Source: Phoronis australis
Lineage: Eukaryota; Phoronida; Phoronidae
Reading direction: 5' to 3'
Length of the DNA stretch: 33,700 nt
NCBI GenBank assembly: GCA_002633005.1
Contig: NMRA01000025.1
Location: forward strand, 286,146-319,845
Positions 1-8,299 of the stretch are shown here, piece by piece. The notes beneath the pieces were generated by a model. It was not told the DNA's origin. It made no database searches and saw only the letters and a list, made by a program, of their open reading frames with translations. Positions within the stretch are counted from its first letter, which is position 1. Every line of letters begins with the position of its first letter. The position numbers and the translations under genes are program-made.

Positions 1-287
1 TTTAGCAAAGTCTGAAAACGCGTTGGGGCACTTGTTGAGCCATGGGCGCTAATTAGGGCGAATAGCGGCAGAATTACATACAGCAGCGTAGTTTAATGCA
101 CACAAATTACACGTCGTGCAAACCAGTCGGTCATCCCGTTTACCATCAACAATCCCGGTAGCCTTTGCGCACCCTAATTTCCGGACATGCGCAATCGTTA
201 AATCGATTCGGTTGCAACTCCGCTATTCAGCTATTGTCAATTGATACATTTGCCGAAAAGTTTCCTGCGTAACAAGCTCCTGCAAAC
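1..287. other. Probable intron 1 of the ARH3-like gene (left edge)
   Basis: This is the sequence beyond the readable part of the ARH3-like first exon. The reading frame stays open to 223 but loses similarity to the family after about residue 53. I see no second exon with the expected YTDDTAM-type metal-binding motif, so I take this stretch as the start of intron 1. No other gene, RNA or repeat was recognised in it. Confidence 0.45.
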
Positions 288-444
288 CTTTTCCTTCTTT
301 CACATCTGCAAAGTATTCGGACAAAGTCTTGTTGTCTGCACATCCCATACTGCCTTCCCAAGGACTACCGAGGCAGTCGCCTGTCACAGCGCCGACCAAA
401 CAACCCTGAAATCTTGAAAGCATTCTGAAACGAACACTTATCAT
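288..444 (-). CDS. ADPRS: ADP-ribosylhydrolase ARH3-like, first coding exon (gene truncated by window edge)
   Basis: This is the 5' coding exon of a DraG/ARH-fold ADP-ribosylhydrolase of the ARH3 (ADPRS, ADPRHL2) type. In animals ARH3 hydrolyses ADP-ribose from serine and breaks down poly-ADP-ribose, using two Mg ions in an all-helical fold. What is seen: residues 10-31 read SRFQGCLVGAVTGDCLGSPW followed by EG. This matches the start of human ARH3, which has SRFRGC...GDCVGS and then E41, the Glu-flap residue; E30 here is the equivalent. The first Met (442-444) follows an in-frame stop at 457-459. A second Met, residue 8 (421-423), has A at -3 and may be the better start. The donor is uncertain: GT after 288 (AAAAG/GTTTGC) or after 304 (GAT/GTGAAA). 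The metal-binding TDDT motif and the rest of the gene would lie off the left edge. It is head-to-head with RAB28, about 265 bp apart. ARH1-type paralogues are less likely. Confidence 0.8.
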
Positions 445-458
445 ATCATGATGTTTTC

Positions 459-467
459 ACCGGAAGT
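459..467 (+). promoter_or_regulatory. ETS-family consensus site
   Basis: The sequence is ACCGGAAGT, the high-affinity ETS (GABPA/ELK type) consensus. It lies 15 bp upstream of the ARH3-like start codon, so it is near that gene's likely transcription start. A second site in opposite orientation is at 523-531. Confidence 0.5.
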
Positions 468-522
468 TCTTTTATAAAAACACTGACCTCTTGCGATCAC
501 TATCTAAACTAGGCCTAGTTGC

Positions 523-531
523 CACTTCCGT
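523..531 (-). promoter_or_regulatory. ETS-family consensus site
   Basis: The plus strand reads CACTTCCGT, so the minus strand gives ACGGAAGTG, a full ETS core. It sits near the middle of the head-to-head intergenic region. Confidence 0.5.
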
Positions 532-597
532 CTAAAGTTCCACTAGATAGCCCACAGCCGGGTAACTTCAGAGGTAACTAGGCTTACGGTATCCCCT

Positions 598-605
598 TGA
601 CGTCA
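598..605. promoter_or_regulatory. CRE/ATF palindrome
   Basis: TGACGTCA is a perfect 8-bp CREB/ATF site, 105 bp upstream of the RAB28 start codon. It overlaps the start of an ACCGGAAAA ETS-like stretch (605-613). Position relative to the gene supports a promoter role; binding is inferred. Confidence 0.5.
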
Positions 606-709
606 CCGGAAAACATCGTCAAAACATTTTCTGGCATTTTCAAGTCGCGTTGCGGGGTTGTTGTAACAGTGATTTTTGTTTTGTGATTTGATCCTAAATA
701 TTAATTAAA

Positions 710-784
710 ATGTCAGATTCAGAAGAGGAAGCACCTGACAAACAGTTAAAAATTGTGATTATTGGCGACGGTGCTTCTGGAAAG
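710..784 (+). CDS. RAB28: RAB28 exon 1
   Basis: Encodes residues 1-25, starting MSDSEEE and ending in the P-loop lysine (GDGASGK). The ATG has AAA just before it, a good animal context. The donor is AAG/GTAAAG, phase 0. The start matches the human N-terminus, which also begins MSDSEEE. Confidence 0.95.
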
Positions 785-3700
785 GTAAAGAATTTGATGT
801 AATATGGGGTAGAATACTAGAATGTTTGCAAGTGTTATTTAACCACAGATACTCTCATCATCCGCACGACCGTTGTACTACTAATGTTATAGTGTCACTA
901 TGAGCGGCTGATTAAGGGTGCCTGCGGTTGAATCAAACTCCACAGGCACTCTCAGCAGCTGCTCAATGTTATTTGGCCTGTCTCACTGTCATGACGAATG
1001 ATTAAATTTGCCTGTGTTTGAACTTGAGTAGTTGTGAGTTAGTTCACCTTGTTGTTAATTTGTAGTTGTAGGCCTACTTGTAAAGTTGTGTTTTGTGAGT
1101 GTGAGTGTTTTTTGTTGCTCTGTCACCAACCAGGGGGTTCGATACTAAAAATTGCGTTATAGCAACTGTCAGGGAAGTGCTCCCCAGAATTATCGTCTAC
1201 TGAACTGAAAATGAAGGTGTAAGTAAACCCGGCAGCGGCATAAAGCAACGCAAACTAGAATATCTCCCCCACACACCGAAAAACATGTTTGCACTTCACT
1301 TAGCATCATACGAGTAATCTTTCATTCATATTTTTTACTTTTTACATTTGTGTTTTAGAGTGCTTTAGACTTTTGATGGATATTTTTCAACAAGTATTTT
1401 CTATTTCAAATTGCATACTTGAACTCAAATACACACCAAAATGTCATGTGTTATTCTTGGTGGAACTGCTCATATGATTAAAATTTTCAATTTCCAGACA
1501 TCAGTGGCTACACGATACTCACAAGAACAGTTTGGCAAGCAGTATCATCAAACAATGGGACTGGACTTCTTCCTTAAGCGTATAATGTTACCTGGTGAGT
1601 AAAGGTAGATCGTGCAGTTTCAGTCGTTGAGAAAAGACAAAGTCGCTTCTGACATCGCCAATTCAAAGTTGAGGTCGCCAAAATGTATTCAGTACCCAAA
1701 CATCCAATAGGTTTCTCATTCCAGTGTTTTTCGTGTCCCATCATGGCTAAGCTGGAATTTTCCTAATTGTTCTCGAGCGAGTTTCATTGAGCTGGTGTTT
1801 ACCATGTACTTTTTTGATAGTTATAGGTCAATACCAGAAACTACCTTTACTGTGTCAGCTCTGGACATGGCCCTGCTTTTATGTGCTGCTCTATAACAAC
1901 ACCAGATGACAATCTGTTGGAACTGCTAGTGATAGTGAAGGCACTTATAAAAATGATAACAATATGTGCAATGAGGTAAATTTGATTTGCTCGCTTTACT
2001 GCTGTCGCAGCAGTAATTGGAAAGTGCCAAAACATTACTTCACATGATGTTTTGTTTTTTTCAGGCGGGATCAATGTTGCTTTACAAGTATGGGACATCG
2101 GTGGACAGACCCTAGGTGGCGCTATGATAGATAAATATATATATGGAGCGCATGTGAGTTGCATTCAGTGGTGCAAGCTTTTAGTGCGCTTCCTGTTGGG
2201 TGGGTGCAAATGCACTCTTCAGACGATTTCCCGAAACTGTTTTGTTGTCATGGTGACCGTGCTCTCTCGCGTTCCTGTATTTTTCTTGATCTGTTTGCCA
2301 CATTACTTTAATTTGGTGACTTTCTTCTACGGCGCTGATGTCCTTTTTCAAATGCATTGTGGGACTGTTGTCGGCTCATAAACATCCAGTAACATCCTTG
2401 GAAACCAAGAAACATGTAACCTGATTTATTATAAATTTTGTTTTAGATGGCGAGGTTTGACTTTAGAGTGATAGGATGGCACGTGTCTTGAGAATATTTT
2501 GCATAAGATTGCTAAAAGTCTGTGTGACTGTTCTTTCAATGCATTGTGAGCCTCACTTTCAGTTTGTTTTATTTTTGTATGATGGTTGTTTAGTCCTACT
2601 CTAACCAAAAAGCATGTTACAGTGGACCCGAGTTTTCAGTTATGGTTAGCTGTTTTCTGTCATTGTCTATAAGTCATCAAGTTATCTGTGATGTCACTAG
2701 ATGTTTAATAGCCGACGAGCATCCTACAATGTATTTGAAAAAAACAACAGCAGTGCTGTACCTGAAATTCTCCAAATTTAATTTAAAAGTTACAGTTTGT
2801 GTGCCTTTTGTACTAGCATTGACCATTTTGTGGATTTTCAAAATTTAACTATATAAGGTTAAAAAGCACAGTTGGTGTTTGTCTGTACCCCGAATAATTT
2901 TGAGACCACCACTCAACAACTGAAACAAATCAAAAACGCTCACCCGCATCAATTTCAACCAATCTTTCTTTTGTTTTTAAAAGCTGTGCAATAGTTACTA
3001 CACATAAGCAAGGTTTGAAATGTCATGATTTGCCAAGCAATGAATAAACAAAAAAAAAAACGAATACCACATTATTTTCGCTCGCCTTGGGGATTTTCTT
3101 TTTAGAAAAAATGATGAATAAAATATTGCACTACCATCAAAATTTTCAAAAGAAAACACAGACCAGAACCAAGTGTGCTTTGTTTGTATATGTGTGTGCG
3201 TGTGCGCGTGTGCGTGTTGGTGTCAACAAATACCAGTAAGCAAAAGACCTATCTGGACATTTATTACCCTAAATTTGCCTATCTGTTCTTGCCACTAAGC
3301 GTCATCTCCGACTGTCAACAGGGATGTTTTCAATAGAAACACATGGAATTGGCTACCATCGTTACCAGGAATCAAATTTTGTATTAATTTTAGACCCATA
3401 AATTTATATATATTTTTAAAATTCTTGGTCACAATCTTGTGAGCACAAAAATAATGCCCAGATGTTTATCACGTGACAGATTCTTTACTGTGCTCTCTAC
3501 AAGAGTGCCTGGGATTCTCTTTTAAAGCCTTTTTTTTCTGAGAATTCTTCTGTCGAAAATGAAGACTTCAACGTTCCTCAAAAAAGTCTTGATTTTTTGC
3601 TGCTGAGCACTCGGATTAAAATTTTAGAAAATTCCAGGTTTTTGTAGTTAATAGAATGACGAAATGGAATATGCAAGTTCGGTATGAAAAAATAATATTG

Positions 3701-6459
3701 TGTTCATGGAAAATATGGCGATGTCTGTGAAAAATCTCTATTTTTGAGAAAATACAATCGTGTTATCGTGAACATTTTGGCATTGCTTTTGTGCACATTA
3801 TGAGATTCTGTGATCTTTCTAGGATTTTGTTTTTTACTTGTTATTTTAACAAACTATCCGTATATCCCATTCGATGGTTTCTGGTGCTTTTTGACAAAAT
3901 GTAGAACTCAAAGATGTTTGCAAATTCATAGACTTTTTAAAATTTCTACTCAAGGAGATGTTTTTAATGAAATCTTATCCTATGACTTAATTCTAAAAGT
4001 GAGTCTGCTCAGTTGCTTGGATATTTATGTGGCTGCAAGTCTTATGGATATAGAAACCTGTATTTTGGAACACTTTGTTCTGGTCAGTTAGCTCTGAGGC
4101 ACTGTACAAGTTTCAAAATTGGTGTCGTTAGAGTTTGTGTCCATTTGGTTTAGAGGCTGGAGTGGATCCCAGTGTTGGGGGATCCTGCCGCAAGATTTGA
4201 CATCTAACCAAGTGTTAAAAGATTGGTCTATTTGGATTTGAAAGTCCATGTTGAGAGTTTGTGAGTGTTGACACAGAATGGTGTGCCACGTTGATAACTC
4301 TTAATCCTGAATTGTTCAGTTATTGTTACATATTTTACAGGGTATACTGTTGGTGTACGACATCACGAATTATTCAAGTTTTGAAAATTTGGAAGACTGG
4401 CTATCTACAGTGAAGAAAGTTTACGAAAATGAAAGTAAACTGCCTCATTTAGCCTTGATAGGCAATAAAAGTAAGTATTTCTGTTTTCAGAAGCTCGGGT
4501 ATTCTACTGATGTGAGAAACTGGTGCAAACCATGATCTGACTTAATTATAACATAAAACAGTGAAAACTTAACTAATGATGGGTGGAAGAAAATTTTAGT
4601 GGTCGAGGCTAAAACTGCATTTCCTCTTTTTGAGGTGTCTGAAGAAACAAAATCCTGACTAGGCGACAATCGGTCTGAGAATTTTCCTTACAGCAGTAGG
4701 ATTGTTTTACTTAGTGAAAGAACACCCTAAACATTTGCATGTTGAAAAGGCTTCAGAAAGTCATGGGACCTGATAGCCCGTCCTTAAGTGACTGCTTCAA
4801 TTGCGGGTTTGTCTCCCAATTGTTTTTTTTTTATCTACGGCGTTGATGTCACTTTTCAAATGCATTTTGGACTAGTTGCTGGGGCATAAACATTCGGTGA
4901 CATCACAGATAACTTGCTCAAAAGATTTACTAATCTATGTTTTAATTCAAAGCATTTTGAGGTTCACTTTGAGTGTTGTCACATTGTTTACATTCCACCA
5001 AATCAACTGTGATGTCACTGGATCTTCACGAAGCAACAAAGGTTCCACAGTGCATTTGAAAAATGACAGATGTGTGTAGTTATTTATTTATTTATTGATG
5101 TGATACTTAAAATGAGGGTAGCCTCATCAGTTCGCACTGCTTTCCATGGGGGCCCTCGTCGTTGACCAAATTCCCAATATGTGAATGGCTGTTGAAGCAG
5201 TTTGCACGTTTCTTTGGTTTCATGAATAAGCAGAAATTGGAAAGGAAATTATGCTTAAAAGTTTCTCGATTTGGGTTTTTCATTCTGCACTGTGTCTAGT
5301 GGTCCTCGGATCTGAGTGACGTTGCCTTAGTATGTACATTTTGCTGGCAGTGGTTAAGCCACATCGCAAACTTTGAGTAACTTGGCGGTTTTCATTCTCA
5401 TTCACACGAGAATTACGAAATCATGAGACCACTTATATCAGTATTCACTGCCATTAAGTGTTAAAAGAGACTTCTCTGTAGATGATGGATTACGCACTAG
5501 TGATGTAGAGTGCATTCCCAAAATACTCTGTGTGTGCATATGTGGTCTGTGTGCATCCTTCACTTATTAGAATGTCTTAACCTGAATGAACTTAAATCCT
5601 AGTGAAATTCAATCTTCATCAAAAATATCGGTGACTGCTTTCAGTTTCTTATATTTTCTTCTTCATCAGGTTATTATATTTTCCACTTTCAGTTGATCTG
5701 GAACACATGAGGACAGTAAAAATTGACAAACACAATCGTTTTGCTCAGGAAAACGGAATGTCTGCTCACTATGTGTCTGCAAAAACTGGTGATTCGGTGA
5801 GATTTGATGCATCTTGTTTTTTATTGTTTTGGTTTTTGAGGTTATTGCTTCATTGAGTAGTTACTAGATTATTGCACAGCCTACTAACGATTGTCATGGC
5901 ATGCTGCAGTGCTATACCAAGTTTTAAGATACAAATTCTTCACTTTCATTTACAATATATCTGGTGGCAAGTGAAGTTTCTCAGGGAAAACTTTTACTTT
6001 GAACATTTACGTGTTAGATGTGACAAAGCTGCCATTATTGATGTAACATTTGGTAAAAATTTGAGCATTTGCAGTCATTAGTCTTTGAAAAATTGACAAC
6101 TGGCCCAATTTCAGCAATTCACTAAAATAAATTTATACCGCTTGTTTTTATTTATTTCCGAAAGTTGTCTGAAATTTCTGATTTTTAGCCATTAAAAATC
6201 ATTTCCGTAGACCATTTTCTTCAAATGTTCTGAGAACTTGCTCGATTCCATAATAGCAATCTCATGTTTTATTCTTTAACAGGTGAATGTATGTTTCCAA
6301 AGGATAGCAGCCGAGATTCTTGGTATAAAATTAACTCGGCCCGAAGTGGAACAAAACTTGCGAGTAGTCAAGGCTGAGATTGTCAAATACAACCAACAGG
6401 AGGCACCACCAGCCAAGGCACAATCACAGACCAAGAGTAGTATGTGTTCTATTCAATAG
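710..6459 (+). CDS. RAB28: Ras-related small GTPase Rab28, complete, six coding exons
   Basis: The coding sequence joins 710-784, 1498-1594, 2065-2153, 4341-4470, 5693-5796 and 6283-6459, giving 223 residues; human RAB28 has 221. Every junction is GT-AG and the frame is kept. Visible motifs: P-loop GDGASGKT (19-26), switch I with QTMGLDFF (43-50), and switch II WDIGGQT (67-73), where RAB28 has GG in place of the TAGQ of most Rabs and the catalytic Gln is residue 72. The base-binding NKID (129-132) is split by an intron. VSAK is at 158-161. The C-terminus is CSIQ, a CaaX box expected to be farnesylated, unlike the double-cysteine geranylgeranyl tail of most Rabs. In animals RAB28 is a farnesylated GTPase linked to cilia, intraflagellar transport and the BBSome, and to photoreceptor outer-segment turnover; human mutations cause cone-rod dystrophy. 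All key residues are intact. Switch II has Ala77 where human has Lys. Confidence 0.97.
918..949. repeat. Short inverted repeat in RAB28 intron 1
   Basis: GTGCCTG (918-924) and CAGGCAC (943-949) are perfect 7-bp inverted arms. A weaker direct repeat of the surrounding GATTAA...GCCTG...TTGAA pattern lies near 1000-1028. This is probably a fragment of an old repeat; no transposon family can be named. Confidence 0.3.
1498..1594 (+). CDS. RAB28: RAB28 exon 2
   Basis: Encodes residues 26-57 and the first base of codon 58. It begins with T26, the nucleotide-binding Thr/Ser position, and carries switch I. The acceptor is TTTCCAG; the donor is CTG/GTGAGT, phase 1. Confidence 0.95.
2065..2153 (+). CDS. 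RAB28: RAB28 exon 3
   Basis: Encodes residues 58-87, including the diagnostic WDIGGQT switch II and the following DKYIYGA stretch. The acceptor is TTTTTTCAG; the donor is CAT/GTGAGT, phase 0. Confidence 0.95.
2327..2761. mobile_element. MITE-like long-TIR element, copy A (RAB28 intron 3)
   Basis: The left arm starts with CTACGGCGCTGATGTCC and then TTTTTCAAATGCATTGT. The right arm, read on the minus strand, runs TACAGCACTGCTGTTGTT and then TTCAAATACATTGTAGG. The arms stay similar for about 75-85 bp, through the shared inner blocks GTCGGCT and AAACATC. The same ends and an internal block occur in copy B at 4835-5079. Copy A is about 190 bp longer. No clear target duplication was found. There is no coding capacity, so it is non-autonomous. 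Confidence 0.65.
3184..3224. repeat. TG/CG-rich microsatellite (RAB28 intron 3)
   Basis: An alternating purine-pyrimidine run made mostly of TG with some CG steps. No function is claimed. Confidence 0.7.
4341..4470 (+). CDS. RAB28: RAB28 exon 4
   Basis: Encodes residues 88-130 and the first base of codon 131: the LLVYDITN strand, FENLEDW helix and GNK of the guanine-binding motif. The acceptor is TTTTACAG; the donor is AAAA/GTAAGT, phase 1, so NKID is split by intron 4. Confidence 0.95.
4835..5079. mobile_element. MITE-like long-TIR element, copy B (RAB28 intron 4), TTAT target duplication
   Basis: A 245-bp element beginning CTAC and ending GTAG, flanked by TTAT at 4831-4834 and 5080-5083. 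The right flank is a TTAT-type simple repeat, so the duplication is weak evidence. The terminal arms are about 85 bp. CAAATGCA is shared by the left (4857-4864) and right arms, and an inner GTGACATCACAG in the left arm is mirrored by CTGTGATGTCAC in the right arm. The interior block with GAGGTTCACTTTGAGTG is related to GAGCCTCACTTTCAGTT in copy A, which supports one family. Confidence 0.7.
5080..5097. repeat. TTAT simple repeat
   Basis: About four tandem TTAT units directly abut the right end of MITE copy B. They may be expanded from its target duplication. Confidence 0.7.
5693..5796 (+). CDS. RAB28: RAB28 exon 5
   Basis: Encodes residues 131-165: [10 protein letters not shown], the ENGM region and the VSAKTGDS motif. 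The acceptor is CACTTTCAG; the donor is TCG/GTGAGA, phase 0. Confidence 0.95.
6283..6459 (+). CDS. RAB28: RAB28 exon 6 and stop
   Basis: Encodes residues 166-223: the C-terminal helix ([13 protein letters not shown]), a hypervariable Gln/Ala/Pro/Lys stretch, and the CSIQ farnesylation box, then TAG at 6457-6459. The acceptor is TTTAACAG. No alternative last exon, as described for mammalian RAB28, was recognised. Confidence 0.95.
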   Translation: MNVCFQRIAAEILGIKLTRPEVEQNLRVVKAEIVKYNQQEAPPAKAQSQTKSSMCSIQ

Positions 6460-6723
6460 GGGTCAGTCAAAGTTGTGTATCATGGTTTTGTCCATCAATT
6501 TCAATCGTCATTCCTGTGAGTACTTCATGCGTACTTTGTCATTTCAGCCATTTCCTGTTCTTTGCTGTCGGATTTGTCATAATAGTCATTCATAATGCCC
6601 CCTCTACCACAAGCTGCAAAGTACTTAAACTGCTAAGTTCTGTCAGGAGCAATTAAGATCATGGAGGCTCCTAGAAAAATTTCCGTGTTTGACTAATTCA
6701 TAACATCATATCTCAGAAATAGC

Positions 6724-6778
6724 TGATCGTATTTATATGAAACTTTCAGATACTGTGCTTTATGAACTGTCCTCCAAA
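6724..6778 (+). repeat. Dispersed repeat, copy 1 (RAB28 3' UTR)
   Basis: This 55-bp block aligns without gaps to 10161-10215 with nine mismatches. The shared core is ATATGAAACTTTCA. Flanking similarity fades, so the full element boundaries are unknown. Confidence 0.65.
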
Positions 6779-6882
6779 ACGGTGTGAGGAGTTGTTATTC
6801 CCTGGGACATGCTTCATGAAATGTGACTTAACAATTACTTAAAACAGAACTTGGGTCTTTCACTTCCACTTCATAATTGCTG

Positions 6883-6888
6883 AATAAA
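6883..6888 (+). terminator. Possible early poly(A) signal for RAB28
   Basis: AATAAA lies 424 bp after the stop codon. The downstream sequence is not strongly GT-rich, so it may be an alternative signal or unused. Confidence 0.35.
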
Positions 6889-7620
6889 GGTTTAATCAAG
6901 TAATTATGAGTGCATCATATTCTAGAAATAATTTTTTTTAAAAATTTAAGTAACTTGCAGTTATTTAAGAGACTGCACTTAAGTGAGGTTTAGTTAGAAG
7001 TAGTTGTGTAAGATCAAATTCCTGTCAAGTCTAAGTCACTTTTCATGAGACAGACCCTAAGTCTCATTCGTTTTTTCCCTTCCCTCTTTGTATTTTAAGT
7101 TTTTTGGCTCTTATGGAAGTCATTGTATTCTCAAAGTTCGTGTTTTATTGCTGAAGTTCTATTTCCTGGACGATGAATGATCGTTAAGTTAGCCTGTGTA
7201 TGTCATATTGATTATTAAAGTGTTTTGAAATTTGAAAAGTGGTATGTTGTGGCTGATAAAATATGAGTTTGCAATGAACTGGTCAACTTTCAGCTGTGTG
7301 TTTGAAAAGAACACTAGATTCTAATTTGGCATCATTGTAGGATAAATTTAAATGTCAAGATGTTTTGTGCTGTCGCGAAATACTAATAATTTGATGCTGT
7401 TGTAGAAATCATTAACACATGTTGTTTGAATATGCTCTGTGGCATAGGAAAAATTGTTTAAGACAAATTGTTCTTTCTGACTGTGTATAGTTTTGTTGCA
7501 ATATTAGGTTCAGGTCAGGCATCAAAATGGGTGGGTTTAACTTTGTTAATGGTTTGTAAATATCCTGAGTGTAAATTATTTGTACATACTCTACTTCCCA
7601 TAAATTTGTTAAAATTTGTC

Positions 7621-7626
7621 AATAAA
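7621..7626 (+). terminator. Probable poly(A) signal for RAB28
   Basis: AATAAA is followed 15-30 bp later by a TTTGTTGGTTGTGTT stretch, a good GT-rich downstream element. This would give a 3' UTR of about 1.18 kb. Confidence 0.5.
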
Positions 7627-7659
7627 ATGTTAAAATTTCTTTGTTGGTTGTGTTAAATT

Positions 7660-8110
7660 TAGATTTCGCTTTCTGAAACTATGCAAGGACATAACGCCCC
7701 CTGTCAGCAGCTTTGGATTCACCAAGAAAGAAGTCAGAGTTGGTGTTTCCAAACAGTAGGCCTAAACTACTAAATACTTTGAACAGAACACCAGTGTGGG
7801 AAACCAAAGGCGGTCTTGAGAGAAAACAGTCCCTTAGAGTTGAATTGCGGTTGATTAGAAAAGAACTACAGCTCGTAAGAAAAGAATTCTGATGATGAGA
7901 AAATGATGCTGCTAATGAGAATGGGATGTAAAATTGCCTATCCTTTTAGCACTCTTCATTTGAATAGTTAAGTTACATTGTAAACACACTGAACAAGTTG
8001 ATTAGGGAATAAGTGAAACTTCTCTTGAAACTCATTCTCATACTCCTGCTCTATGGTTCTACTGACGTGTTTGGCACATGGGCCTCATTCCGGATCACAG
8101 GCACTACTTC
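7660..8110. other. Intergenic, no recognised feature
   Basis: No exon-like frame, RNA gene or repeat pair was recognised. It contains one TAGGCCTA 8-mer near 7757. Confidence 0.5.
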
Positions 8111-8112
8111 AC

Positions 8113-8126
8113 ATACGGTACCGTAT
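8113..8126. repeat. 14-bp perfect palindrome
   Basis: ATACGGTACCGTAT equals its own reverse complement. About two such palindromes would be expected by chance in a window this size, so it is noted without a functional claim. Confidence 0.4.
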
Positions 8127-8130
8127 TCAT

Positions 8131-8268
8131 GGACGGGGGACAAGGGGGGCCCACGGCCCCCAATCTTGGTAGATTGTCATAGAAATAAGAAATGATGGAC
8201 ATACATATATTGAACGAAAATTAAAATTTTCTTAAACACAGCCCTGCCATTATCCCCCCCCNCCCCCC
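8131..8268. repeat. G-rich hairpin and C-homopolymer bounded segment, probably transposon debris
   Basis: GGGGGCC (8145-8151) and GGCCCCC (8155-8161) form a perfect 7-bp stem with a 3-nt loop. A run of C with one ambiguous base (N at 8262) spans 8254-8268. G-tracts on one side facing C-tracts on the other suggest an eroded inverted-repeat element. The family is unknown and no target duplication was found. Confidence 0.35.
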
Positions 8269-8299
8269 GATTCAATGTTTTTCCGCTACCCATGATACA

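Larger units (their letters stand above)
445..709. promoter_or_regulatory. Putative bidirectional promoter between ARH3-like and RAB28
   Basis: Only 265 bp separate the divergent start codons, so both promoters and both 5' UTRs must lie here unless non-coding first exons exist elsewhere. Motifs seen: ACCGGAAGT (459-467) and CACTTCCGT (523-531) both fit the ETS-family consensus. TGACGTCA (598-605) is a perfect CRE palindrome, directly followed by ACCGGA. A TTTTATAAAA palindrome lies at 470-479. ETS plus CRE without a clear directional TATA box is typical of housekeeping bidirectional promoters. The motifs are read directly; their function is inferred. Confidence 0.65.
6460..7650 (+). other. 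RAB28: RAB28 3' UTR (inferred)
   Basis: Non-coding sequence between the RAB28 stop and the strongest downstream poly(A) signal. It carries one copy of a dispersed repeat (6724-6778). The short open frames inside it resemble nothing I recognise. Confidence 0.5.

Noticed and set aside
1120-1160. GGTTCGATAC resembling a Pol III B box in RAB28 intron 1
   Set aside because: No A box at the right distance and no tRNA stem; a chance or decayed SINE match cannot be told apart.
5008-5030. GATGTCAC and other CRE-like half sites in intron 4
   Set aside because: They are part of the MITE copy B inverted arms, not independent regulatory sites.
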